Positions 44,310-51,470 of a DNA stretch of 51,470 nucleotides are shown piece after piece. Both the position numbers and the translations under genes were made by a program. This stretch comes from Pedobacter panaciterrae (GTDB taxonomy: Bacteria > Bacteroidota > Bacteroidia > Sphingobacteriales > Sphingobacteriaceae), in NCBI RefSeq assembly GCF_013204795.1, contig NZ_JABMKW010000006.1:1-51470 (forward strand), read 5' to 3'. A model generated the notes under the pieces. It did no database searches. It saw only the letters and a program-made list of their open reading frames with translations, and was not told the DNA's origin. Positions within the stretch are counted from its first letter, which is position 1. Each line of letters begins with the position of its first letter.

Positions 44310-44936
44310 ATGAACTATTTCAAGCAAACAATTCTGGTATTACTTGTGATTTCGGCCAACAGTAGTATTGCTCAAAACAATAACTACGATAAGTTGGGAA
44401 TGCAGGCCTGGTTAAAGGGTGATTATAAAGGTGCAGTGGCTCAATTAGAAAAAGCGGATACCAAAGACCCTAATAATTCTAACGTTTTAAAAATGTTAGG
44501 TTATTCTTATTACCAGTGTGGCGATTATGAAAATGCGATAAATACATATAGCCGTTTCCTGACTTTAAAACCATCAGATTACTCCGCATATTATTATAGG
44601 GGAAAAGCCAGATTAAATGTGGCAAATGATCCAAAAGAATCACTAAATCAGATGAGAGAAAGCTTTTATCTAGCTGCTATTAAAGATTTTTCGAAAGCAA
44701 TAGAGATAAACGGGGAAGAAGATCCTCAGTTGTTACAAAACAGAGGATTGGCCTATAAGGACTATGGAATTTATAAATCCTATAAGATAAAAAAGGCAGT
44801 AGAGAAAAAAGCCTGCATTACCTTATTCAACAATTCGGTTTCGGATTTTCAAAAGATACTACTTGTTCAGCCACAACGTAAAGATATCATATCTTTAATT
44901 GATTACGTAAAAGCCCAGATAACCAGTTTAAAATAA
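44310..44936 (+). CDS. secreted tetratricopeptide-repeat protein
   Basis: A signal peptide (1-22, ends SSIAQ) is followed by TPR units at about residues 28-60 (YDKLGMQAWLKGDYKGAVAQ), 61-95 (VLKMLGYSYYQCGDYENAIN), 96-145 and a further helical pair. Length 208 aa. TPR proteins bind partner proteins; none can be named here. The gene stands alone, divergent from lon and convergent with a lipoprotein gene, with a shared bidirectional terminator after it. No lipobox is visible, so the product is probably soluble in the periplasm. Confidence 0.8.
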   Translation: MNYFKQTILVLLVISANSSIAQNNNYDKLGMQAWLKGDYKGAVAQLEKADTKDPNNSNVLKMLGYSYYQCGDYENAINTYSRFLTLKPSDYSAYYYRGKARLNVANDPKESLNQMRESFYLAAIKDFSKAIEINGEEDPQLLQNRGLAYKDYGIYKSYKIKKAVEKKACITLFNNSVSDFQKILLVQPQRKDIISLIDYVKAQITSLK

Positions 44937-44951
44937 TAAGAAGCTTAGCTT

Positions 44952-44993
44952 AAAAAAAAAAGACCAATGCATAATTTGCATTGGTCTTTTTTT
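44952..44993. terminator. bidirectional intrinsic terminator
   Basis: Arms 44958-44971 and 44977-44990 are perfectly complementary (core GACCAATGCA) with a 5-nt loop, an A run before and a T run after. It serves the TPR gene (plus) and the lipoprotein gene (minus), whose stop codon overlaps its edge. Confidence 0.92.
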
Positions 44994-45522
44994 ATTGGAA
45001 AGATCCAGTAATTGTATATGATTTTTTGGATAGTAATTTAATGTTTTGCGTTTTCTTAACCTGGTATAGACTGTCTGCATAGTAGGTCAAGGTATCAATA
45101 GACGTGTACAGAGAATTTGTATTTTTTATTAGTACTTTAAGACCAAACACCTCATTGTTTTTATAAACTACTGAGATCTCCTTAACCGGAACTTTCTCAT
45201 TATCGGAAGAATAAAGCTCCTGATCCTTTGATTTTTTAAGTTCAAACAAACCTTTCCATGAAGCCCTATTCATGTCAGCGTCCGAAAAAAGAGCTAATTC
45301 CTTTTTCCAATCAGGGATTTTAATGCGCTTACTTTCTGTAGCACCATTCACACTTACTGTTTTGTTTATTAAGGGATTCTCTTTGTTTAGCCTTGTAGCT
45401 TCTTTTTCAAAATACCCTTTTACATCAAAATAGGTTAAGTCAGTTTTCTGTTTTTTATCAGTTGAATTGCTACAACTGATAAAAAACAAAGGAATGAAAA
45501 ATGATAAAATTGTGTTTTTCAT
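44992..45522 (-). CDS. hypothetical lipoprotein
   Basis: The lipoprotein signal has C17 (FFISCSN). The mature part of about 160 residues is rich in Lys, Asp and Ser, with no motif I recognise. Segments such as VSVNGATESKRIKIPDWKKELALFSDADMNRASW and YTITGSFQ at the end suggest a small beta-rich domain. Its ATG follows the gpmI stop with no gap (TAA-ATG), so translation is probably coupled. Co-transcription with gpmI appears to be the only clue to its role and says little. The terminator at 44952-44993 ends the transcript. Confidence 0.7.
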   Translation of the reverse strand: MKNTILSFFIPLFFISCSNSTDKKQKTDLTYFDVKGYFEKEATRLNKENPLINKTVSVNGATESKRIKIPDWKKELALFSDADMNRASWKGLFELKKSKDQELYSSDNEKVPVKEISVVYKNNEVFGLKVLIKNTNSLYTSIDTLTYYADSLYQVKKTQNIKLLSKKSYTITGSFQ

Positions 45523-47043
45523 TTATACTAAACTGTTACCAGTCATAATTTCCGGCTTTTGAATACCCATTATTTGTAAAATAGTAGGGGCAATATCTCC
45601 TAGTTTGCCGTCAGCAACAGATTTGAAATCTTTATCAATTAAAATACAGGGAACAAGATTAGTTGTATGGGCAGTGTTAACAGAGCCGTCGCCATTTATC
45701 ATATATTCTGAATTGCCGTGATCTGCAAGTATAATAAACGAATATCCATTTTCAATTCCTTTATTTACTACAATCTCAGCACAGCTGTCAGCTGTTTCAA
45801 CAGCTTTAACAACAGCATCAAATACTCCAGTATGGCCCACCATGTCAGGGTTTGCAAAATTTAGACAAACAAAATCCGGCCAGCCTGTCTCCAGTTCTTT
45901 GCAAATAGCTTCGGTAATTCCTGCAGCACTCATTTCTGGCTGCAAATCATAGGTTGCTACTTTTGGAGAAGGGATAAGGATCCTTTTTTCATTTTCGAAC
46001 TCTTGTTCTCTACCACCCGAGAAGAAGAAAGTTACGTGAGGATATTTTTCTGTTTCTGCAATTCGGATCTGGTTCTTATGATTTTTTTCAAGTACCTCTC
46101 CAAGAGTCTGAGAAAGATCGTCCTTGGTAAATATAACTTTTACGTTATTAAAACTTTCATCATAAGTTGTCATAGTAACATAATACAGTGGCAATTTATG
46201 CATTCCAAAATCAGGATAATCAGCCTGACTTAATACAGAAGTTATCTCTCTTCCTCTATCTGTTCTGTAATTGAAACAGATAACCACATCATCAGGTTGT
46301 ATAGTTGCGACAGGTGAACCATCTGATTTTGTAATTACAACAGGTTTAATAAACTCATCAGTGATGCCATCCTTATAGGATTGCTCTATCGCAGAAATAG
46401 GATTACTGGTAGCCTCGCCAACACCTTTTGTAAGGAGGTCATAAGCTAACTTAACTCTTTCCCATCTGGAATCTCTATCCATAGCATAATAGCGGCCAAT
46501 TAAGCTGGCTATTTGAGCATTAGAAGTTTCTAAGTGGCGATTAAGGTCTTCAATAAACTTAAGGCCTGAGTTTGGGTCGGTATCTCTTCCATCTAAAAAA
46601 GCATGTACAAATACATCTTTAAGTCCTTGTTCATCAGCTGCATCACATAATGCCTTTAGATGGTTGATATGAGCATGAACGCCCCCATCTGAAACAAGGC
46701 CTATAAAGTGAACTTGTTTATTATTATTTTTAGCATAATTAAAAGCATCTAGTAAAACCTCATTCTGATGCAAAGTTCTATCGCTTATTGCTTTATTGAT
46801 TCGTCCGAGTTCCTGATATACTACTCGTCCGGCACCTAAGTTCATATGGCCAACTTCCGAGTTTCCCATTTGTCCTGCTGGTAAACCAACAGCTTCTCCG
46901 GAAGCCTCAAGCTTTGAGTTAGGGTATTTTTTTAATAAGGAATCAAAGAATGGAGTGTTGGCAGCATAAGCGGCATCAGATTTGTCTTTTTTTCCATAAC
47001 CCCAACCATCAAGGATAAGTAATACTAGTTTTTTATTATTCAT
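45523..47043 (-). CDS. gpmI: 2,3-bisphosphoglycerate-independent phosphoglycerate mutase
   Basis: Interconverts 3- and 2-phosphoglycerate in glycolysis and gluconeogenesis with two Mn ions. Metal-ligand D12 (ILDGWG) and the catalytic S62 in GNSEVGHMNLGAGRV mark the family. HAFLDGRDTDP, IGRYYAMDRD, NFANPDMVGHTG and ILADHGNSEYM complete the phosphatase and transferase domains. Length 506 aa, normal. A -7 box lies 24 nt upstream. Its stop codon abuts the start of the lipoprotein gene. Confidence 0.96.
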   Translation of the reverse strand: MNNKKLVLLILDGWGYGKKDKSDAAYAANTPFFDSLLKKYPNSKLEASGEAVGLPAGQMGNSEVGHMNLGAGRVVYQELGRINKAISDRTLHQNEVLLDAFNYAKNNNKQVHFIGLVSDGGVHAHINHLKALCDAADEQGLKDVFVHAFLDGRDTDPNSGLKFIEDLNRHLETSNAQIASLIGRYYAMDRDSRWERVKLAYDLLTKGVGEATSNPISAIEQSYKDGITDEFIKPVVITKSDGSPVATIQPDDVVICFNYRTDRGREITSVLSQADYPDFGMHKLPLYYVTMTTYDESFNNVKVIFTKDDLSQTLGEVLEKNHKNQIRIAETEKYPHVTFFFSGGREQEFENEKRILIPSPKVATYDLQPEMSAAGITEAICKELETGWPDFVCLNFANPDMVGHTGVFDAVVKAVETADSCAEIVVNKGIENGYSFIILADHGNSEYMINGDGSVNTAHTTNLVPCILIDKDFKSVADGKLGDIAPTILQIMGIQKPEIMTGNSLV

Positions 47044-47067
47044 TATTGTCTACTTTTCGTTTATTAA

Positions 47068-47075
47068 CAAAGATA
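47068..47075 (-). promoter_or_regulatory. candidate -7 box of gpmI
   Basis: Minus-strand TATCTTTG, the same octamer as at rpsA, ends 24 nt before the gpmI ATG. No clear -33 TTTG. Confidence 0.4.
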
Positions 47076-47199
47076 AGTCTATTGTGCCTTTTTTTTGAAC
47101 CTAATTAAAATTCATATCAATATTTGTATGTTTTTACAAGAACATGTCAATATATTTTATAGTACCACATACTGAGTGGTTTGTGTTATAAGTGGTTTT

Positions 47200-47217
47200 T
47201 ATGCCATTAATGGCATA
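47200..47217. promoter_or_regulatory. 18-bp perfect palindrome between gpmI and the DUF4783 gene
   Basis: TATGCCATTAATGGCATA is perfectly self-complementary, 38 nt before the ATG at 47256. Just before it, AGTGGTTT occurs twice in direct repeat (47175-47182 and 47191-47198, 16 bp apart). The arrangement looks like a regulatory region for the plus-strand cluster; the factor is unknown. Confidence 0.45.
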
Positions 47218-47255
47218 GTTTATGTGCAAGAATGATCATTAGCTATTTAGAGATT

Positions 47256-47648
47256 ATGAAGCCCTTACTTTCATTATTTGTTTTTTTTATTCACTTTTCC
47301 TCTTTTGCTGCTATTCAGGGCGATATTATTGATGGCTTATCAACAAATTTTAAAGCTGGAAATTCAAAAGAAATAGCCGCTCATTTTTCTCCTTCTGTTG
47401 ACTTAATTATAATAGATGAGGAAGATGTATATTCAAAAGCACAAGCTGAACAAATATTAAGAAGTTTTTTTACTAAATATATTCCTGTAAAATCATCCGT
47501 AATTCATAGGTTAAATACCAATCCCAATTACAGATACGGGGCCCTTTCTCTTGTTACAAAGAATGGAACTTTTAGGGTTTCCATTACAATGAAAAAGGCC
47601 GGCAATGCTTTTTTTATTACTGAATTAAGAATTGAGACTGAGAAATAG
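47256..47648 (+). CDS. DUF4783 family secreted protein
   Basis: Small Bacteroidota-type protein. From the ATG at 47256 the signal peptide is MKPLLSLFVFFIHFSSFAA; an upstream ATG at 47232 would add eight residues and is less likely. The mature part of about 110 residues (IIDGLSTNFKAGNSKEIAAHF, then FRVSITMKKAGNAFFITELRIE at the end) has the NTF2-like pattern I associate with DUF4783. There are no catalytic residues I can point to. It is 35 nt before nadC on the same strand, an arrangement I believe is common in this phylum. The function is unknown. Confidence 0.75.
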   Translation: MKPLLSLFVFFIHFSSFAAIQGDIIDGLSTNFKAGNSKEIAAHFSPSVDLIIIDEEDVYSKAQAEQILRSFFTKYIPVKSSVIHRLNTNPNYRYGALSLVTKNGTFRVSITMKKAGNAFFITELRIETEK

Positions 47649-47683
47649 TTGTAAAATGCTATTTTTGGGTTTAAATTTAAGTT

Positions 47684-48526
47684 TTGGATAAGCTAACTAT
47701 AGATCAATTTATAAAAAATGCTGTTGCGGAAGATTTGGGCGATGGAGATCATACCTCCTTATCAACCATTCCGGCAAATGCTCAGGGGAAAGCGAAGTTG
47801 CTAATTAAAGAAGACGGTATTGTTGCCGGAGTAGAATTGGCATTGCAGATCTTCAATCATATTGACCCTAGATTAATCGTAGAAGTATTTATTAAAGATG
47901 GGGCTCCCGTAAAATATGGAGATATTGTTCTAACAGTATCGGGTAGTACGCATTCAATTTTGTTGGCCGAGCGCCTGGTTTTGAATTGCATGCAGCGTAT
48001 GAGTGGCATTGCAACAAAAACCAATCATGTGGTTGCGCTTTTAGGTAACTATAAAACTAAACTTTTAGATACAAGGAAAACCACTCCCGGATTAAGGTAT
48101 CTCGAGAAATGGGCTGTGAGGATTGGTGGAGGTGTAAATCATCGCATAGGGCTATATGATATGATTTTAATTAAAGACAATCATGTTGATTATGCCGGGG
48201 GTATTGCAAATGCTATTAATTCTGCAAATCAATATTTAAAAGATAAAAAAAAGACACTCGATATTGAGATCGAGGTTAGAAATTTATCCGAATTACAAGA
48301 GGTTTTAAAGAATGGCAATGTAAACAGGATCATGTTAGATAATTTTACATTTGCCGATCTCAAAGAGGCTGTTAAAGCAATTAATGGTAAATATATTACA
48401 GAAGCCTCGGGAGGTATTACTGAAGAAAATGTTGCAGAATACGCTGCTTGTGGAGTAGATTTTATATCCATGGGGGCATTAACACATTCTGTTAAGAGTT
48501 TAGACATGAGTTTAAAAGCCTTTTAG
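47684..48526 (+). CDS. nadC: nicotinate-nucleotide diphosphorylase (carboxylating), quinolinate phosphoribosyltransferase
   Basis: Joins quinolinate and PRPP to form nicotinate mononucleotide in de novo NAD synthesis. Recognised by EDLGDGDHTS near residues 16-25, AERLVLNCMQRMSGIAT, LLDTRKTTPGLRYLEKWAVRIGGGVNHR and IKDNH. Length 280 aa. The start must be TTG at 47684. An in-frame stop ends at 47680, only one codon lies between, and no in-frame ATG occurs before conserved sequence. It is followed by plsY after 3 nt, so the two are translated from one mRNA. nadA and nadB are not in the window. Confidence 0.95.
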   Translation: MDKLTIDQFIKNAVAEDLGDGDHTSLSTIPANAQGKAKLLIKEDGIVAGVELALQIFNHIDPRLIVEVFIKDGAPVKYGDIVLTVSGSTHSILLAERLVLNCMQRMSGIATKTNHVVALLGNYKTKLLDTRKTTPGLRYLEKWAVRIGGGVNHRIGLYDMILIKDNHVDYAGGIANAINSANQYLKDKKKTLDIEIEVRNLSELQEVLKNGNVNRIMLDNFTFADLKEAVKAINGKYITEASGGITEENVAEYAACGVDFISMGALTHSVKSLDMSLKAF

Positions 48527-48529
48527 GTT

Positions 48530-49177
48530 ATGATTTCCATCTATTCTATTTCAGCAGTTATTTTAGCATATCTGTTTGGTTCTATACCAACAGCGGTGTG
48601 GCTTGGCCAGGCGTTTTATGGTGTAGACGTTCGGGAATATGGAAGCGGCAATGCAGGTGCAACCAATACATTTAGGGTACTTGGCAAAAAGGCCGGTATT
48701 GCTGTAATGACAATAGATATTGCAAAAGGTTACACAGCAACAAAGCTTGCATACTTTATAGGTCTTTCTGTTACGGGTCCTCAAAATTCTTCGCAATTTA
48801 TTAATTATGAGCTAGCCCTTGGTGTTACAGCTGTTATGGGCCATTTGTTCCCTATCTTTGCCGGATTTAGAGGCGGAAAGGGAGTGGCAACTCTTTTTGG
48901 AATGATTTTGGCAGTTAACTTCACAGCAGCGATGTTTTGTGTTCTGGTATTTGTAGTAGTATTATTGGCAACTAAATATGTTTCACTAAGTTCTATTTGT
49001 GCAGGGTTCACCTTCCCATTAAGCATAGTGTTCATAATTCATTCTTCAGTAAAGTCAGAGGTTTTATATGGTATGTGTGTTTGCATACTTATTTTGGTAA
49101 CACATCAAAAGAACTTGGAGCGACTACTCAAAGGCAAAGAATCTAAAGTATATCTGTTTAAAAAAAAAACAAATTAA
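48530..49177 (+). CDS. plsY: acyl-phosphate glycerol-3-phosphate acyltransferase PlsY
   Basis: Membrane enzyme transferring acyl groups from acyl-phosphate to glycerol-3-phosphate, the first step of phospholipid synthesis. It has about five to six membrane helices. The three PlsY motifs are present: GSIPTAVWLG with YGSGNAGATNTFRVLG, GHLFPIFAGFRGGKGVAT, and a later loop ending in TLLKGKE-like sequence (ERLLKGKESKVYLFKKK). Length 215 aa. It sits 3 nt after nadC and 14 nt before the M48 gene. No plsX is nearby. Confidence 0.95.
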   Translation: MISIYSISAVILAYLFGSIPTAVWLGQAFYGVDVREYGSGNAGATNTFRVLGKKAGIAVMTIDIAKGYTATKLAYFIGLSVTGPQNSSQFINYELALGVTAVMGHLFPIFAGFRGGKGVATLFGMILAVNFTAAMFCVLVFVVVLLATKYVSLSSICAGFTFPLSIVFIIHSSVKSEVLYGMCVCILILVTHQKNLERLLKGKESKVYLFKKKTN

Positions 49178-49191
49178 CTAACCTTAATCTA

Positions 49192-50019
49192 ATGAAAAAG
49201 ATATTAATAATCGGGGTAACAGCAATTGGCCTGGCGTTTTCCTCGTGCTCTACAGTTCCCTTAACAGGCAGAAGCAGGCTAAATCTGGTAAGTGATGATC
49301 AGGTGTTGCCAATGGCCTTTCAGGCGTATTCACAGTTTCTTACTGAGAATAAAACAGCAGTATTATCTTCAACAAATGCCCAGGCCCAACGCGTTAAACG
49401 GGTAGGAAACAGTCTTATATTATCTGTAAAAAGTTATATGAATAATAATGGCTATGCGGATTTAATTAAGGATTATAAATGGGAAGTAAATGTTGTAGAA
49501 AATAAGGAGATGAACGCCTGGTGTATGCCTGGTGGTAAAATTGTAGTCTATACAGGATTATTACCCGTAACTCAGGATGATGCTGGTTTAGCTACTGTTA
49601 TGGGACACGAGATTGCTCATGCTATTGCAGGACACTCAGCTGAGCGTATGTCGCAACAAATGGTTTCACAAGGTTTAGGTGTTGCGGGCAATGTAGCGTT
49701 ATCAAAAAATGCAAAATCTCAATCTGTATTTAATACGCTATATGGAGTAGGGACGCCTTTAGTGATGCTTAATTATTCGCGTAATCAGGAGCTGGAAGCG
49801 GATAGATTAGGGCTTATTTTTATGGCAATGGCAGGATATAATCCTCAAAGCGCAACTTCGTTCTGGCAAAGGATGGCTGCCGCCTCTCAGGGCAGTCAGA
49901 AACCACCTGAATTTTTAAGTACTCACCCTAGTGACGCTACAAGGATTGCACAAATCCAAAGAAGTATACCCGAAGCACAGAAATACTATAAATCTACAAC
50001 CGGGAAACCAATAAAATAA
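49192..50019 (+). CDS. M48-family metalloprotease lipoprotein (LoiP/YggG-like)
   Basis: Lipoprotein signal with C19 (AFSSCST). The zinc site is HEIAH (H139, E140, H143), followed by AGHSAERMSQ and a third ligand, E202, in NQELEADRLG. It probably degrades or checks misfolded envelope proteins at the outer membrane. At 275 aa there is room for the protease domain but not for a TPR tail, so it is closer to LoiP than to BepA. Last gene of the DUF4783-nadC-plsY-M48 series; a long palindrome follows. Confidence 0.92.
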   Translation: MKKILIIGVTAIGLAFSSCSTVPLTGRSRLNLVSDDQVLPMAFQAYSQFLTENKTAVLSSTNAQAQRVKRVGNSLILSVKSYMNNNGYADLIKDYKWEVNVVENKEMNAWCMPGGKIVVYTGLLPVTQDDAGLATVMGHEIAHAIAGHSAERMSQQMVSQGLGVAGNVALSKNAKSQSVFNTLYGVGTPLVMLNYSRNQELEADRLGLIFMAMAGYNPQSATSFWQRMAAASQGSQKPPEFLSTHPSDATRIAQIQRSIPEAQKYYKSTTGKPIK

Positions 50020-50044
50020 GGAGGCATAAAGCGGTCGTCTTAAA

Positions 50045-50127
50045 ACGGTCGTCATCTCGAAAGAAGAGAGATATCTCTTGGATAACACAGGCAAGAAATA
50101 TCTCTCTTCTTTCGAGATGACGAAATG
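50045..50127. repeat. long palindromic element between M48 and pabB genes
   Basis: A perfect 25-bp inverted repeat (50050-50074 and 50098-50122) extends by one mismatch plus five pairs to a 31-bp stem with an 11-nt loop. The arms start CGTCATCTCGAAAGAAGAGA. A direct repeat CGGTCGTC (50032-50039, 50046-50053) lies at the left edge. The layout, in a convergent intergenic gap, is like dispersed intergenic palindromes of other genomes. It could also block transcription from both sides. Confidence 0.75.
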
Positions 50128-50148
50128 GAGATAGCATGATTTCATTGA

Positions 50149-51411
50149 TTATGATACATGCTCTTCAAGAGTTTGCATAATCGCTGATGCTTTAAGCATA
50201 CACTCTTCATATTCAGCGGTAGCATTAGATGCGTATGTAATTGCCCCTCCGACCTGAAAGGACAGATATTTTGATGAAGATTGGTACAAGATGCTTCTGA
50301 TGATCACATTAAAATCAAAGTTCCCCTCAGGCGTTATATATCCAAATGTACCAGAGTAAGCGCCACGGCGGCTAAATTCATACGCTTCTATCAGTTCCAT
50401 GGCTTTTATTTTCGGCGCGCCCGTCATCGAGCCCATAGGGAAAGCATTTTTTATGGCGTCAATAAAATGTATCCTGGGATCTAACTGACAGGTAACTGTT
50501 GATATCATTTGATAAACCTGGGCGAAGCCATAAATTCCAAAAAGCTCTTCAACCACTACGGTTCCCTTCACCGCACTTTTGGTCAGATCATTTCTAACCA
50601 GATCCACAATCATTACATTTTCCGCCTGTTCTTTAGCATCATTTTGCAGGTTGAGCTTTATAAGTTCATCTTCCTTTATGTTGCTGCTTCGTCTGGCAGT
50701 TCCTTTAATCGGCTGTGAGATCAGTTTATTTCCTCTTTTACAGAGAAATCTTTCCGGACTGGCCGATAATATGTACTGATCTTTTATTTTAAAGAAACCT
50801 GAAAATGGAGTAGGGGATACCTTTTTTAATTTTGTATAGATATTTAAAGGGTCTATATGGGCGTGTTCAGCAAAAAATTCCTGACAAAAATTAACCTCAT
50901 ATATGTCACCTCTTATAATATGTTCTTGTAGCTCTTCAACTGTTTTGATATAGAGCTCTTTTGATAGCCTACTTTGAATTTCAATTCCAGAGTGGGCTTC
51001 CTGGTCATCACTGGTATATTCCTCAATTTGATTTAACAGGGTTTGGTCTCCAAGGATAACCTTTATTTCTCCTTTAACCACTGCAATAAGGTATTTGGGG
51101 ACAAAGAAAAACAAATCGGGAAAATTAAGACTGTCAGAATTCCCTGAGTCTAATTGTTCAACCTCGTTTTTGAGGTCGTAACTAAGTAGTCCGAACATCC
51201 AGTTTTTCTGGACTCCATAAAATTCTTTCAAGGAATCAAAAGCAGCGCCGTATTTAAGATTAATCGATTCTTTAATGCCAACGGCTAATAGGAAATCAAA
51301 TTCTCCATAGGAATCAGGATAGCTGTTCGAATCATAGCAACAACAAACATCAAATGCGTTGGCCCATTGCAATGCTTTTTCTTTAAACGAATCTAAATCC
51401 TGTACTTTCAT
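50149..51411 (-). CDS. pabB: aminodeoxychorismate synthase component I
   Basis: Converts chorismate plus ammonia to 4-amino-4-deoxychorismate for p-aminobenzoate and folate. It belongs to the chorismate-binding family. Lys236 in SQPIKGTARR is the residue that distinguishes PabB from anthranilate synthase (PIAGT), and AENVMIVDLVRNDL, FPMGSMTGAPKIKAMELI and GAYSGTFGY are further signatures. Length 420 aa, slightly short because the N-terminal domain is compact. PabA (glutaminase) and PabC are not in the window. It ends 26 nt from the long palindrome and begins 59 nt before the window end. The start codon is preceded by a -7 box. Confidence 0.93.
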   Translation of the reverse strand: MKVQDLDSFKEKALQWANAFDVCCCYDSNSYPDSYGEFDFLLAVGIKESINLKYGAAFDSLKEFYGVQKNWMFGLLSYDLKNEVEQLDSGNSDSLNFPDLFFFVPKYLIAVVKGEIKVILGDQTLLNQIEEYTSDDQEAHSGIEIQSRLSKELYIKTVEELQEHIIRGDIYEVNFCQEFFAEHAHIDPLNIYTKLKKVSPTPFSGFFKIKDQYILSASPERFLCKRGNKLISQPIKGTARRSSNIKEDELIKLNLQNDAKEQAENVMIVDLVRNDLTKSAVKGTVVVEELFGIYGFAQVYQMISTVTCQLDPRIHFIDAIKNAFPMGSMTGAPKIKAMELIEAYEFSRRGAYSGTFGYITPEGNFDFNVIIRSILYQSSSKYLSFQVGGAITYASNATAEYEECMLKASAIMQTLEEHVS

Positions 51412-51421
51412 TTTGTTTGCG

Positions 51422-51429
51422 CAAATGTA
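51422..51429 (-). promoter_or_regulatory. candidate -7 box of pabB
   Basis: Minus-strand TACATTTG matches TAnnTTTG and ends 10 nt before the pabB ATG at 51411. The -33 region is not convincing. Confidence 0.4.
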
Positions 51430-51470
51430 TAGAATATCGGAATAGCATAAACGAAAAAAGGCGACAAATA

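Overview
The window looks like the chromosome of a low-GC member of the Bacteroidota, most likely Sphingobacteriales (Pedobacter/Solitalea-like). The evidence is a CarboxypepD-plug TonB receptor, a PafA phosphatase, a CCDC81-type HU/SPOR protein, DUF4783, a six-domain S1 protein, a short RpoD-type sigma factor, and promoter boxes of the TAnnTTTG type. I place 39 intact genes and one pseudogene. I noticed no rRNA or tRNA gene, CRISPR array, insertion sequence or prophage. The content is mostly conserved chromosomal housekeeping, and the interest lies in a few operons and in the intergenic DNA.

Layout. 0.16-4.6 kb: an acyl-ACP desaturase converges on a fused isobutyryl-CoA mutase (IcmF), with a perfect 18-bp bidirectional terminator between them. 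4.6-7.7 kb: a PafA alkaline phosphatase, then FolC. 7.8-15.9 kb (minus strand): a tightly packed envelope operon of TPR protein, plug-less outer-membrane barrel, HU-TM-SPOR protein, ExbB/TolQ, ExbD and TonB, ending at folC. 16-17.5 kb: pyrR-pyrB. 17.5-18.9 kb: two zinc-ribbon membrane proteins, one of them a CPBP protease homologue. 18.9-22.6 kb: a GH20 hexosaminidase and ribosomal protein S1. 22.7-27.4 kb: an iron or siderophore uptake locus (GlxA-type regulator, PepSY reductase-like protein, TonB receptor) with a paired operator-like element. 27.7-30.9 kb (plus strand): a LacI regulator, a heavily decayed serC, and a divergent RpoD-like sigma factor.

30.9-39.1 kb (minus strand): a complete RND efflux operon (membrane fusion protein, pump, outer-membrane channel), then a two-component system and a small basic Ala/Lys-rich secreted protein resembling the enterobacterial acid-shock protein Asr. 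A 21-bp perfect hairpin terminator separates the efflux operon from the two-component system. 39.3-44 kb: cmk and arfB, divergent with promoter boxes nearly touching their start codons, then an LpxR-like protein and Lon. 44.3-51.4 kb: a small TPR protein, a lipoprotein with gpmI, a plus-strand cluster DUF4783-nadC-plsY-M48 lipoprotein protease, a long dispersed-repeat-like palindrome, and pabB.

The strongest candidates for unusual biology are these. (1) The TPR/barrel/HU-SPOR/ExbBD-TonB operon, which reads as a dedicated energised trans-envelope machine that could link nucleoid, septal wall and outer membrane. (2) The serC pseudogene, where a 5-nt deletion removes the PLP-binding lysine, followed 7 nt later by a divergent sigma factor. 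(3) The paired 15-bp inverted elements at the iron-uptake promoter. (4) The Asr-like protein beside a two-component system. (5) Several perfect intergenic palindromes. All functional assignments come from reading sequence motifs; no database search was possible.
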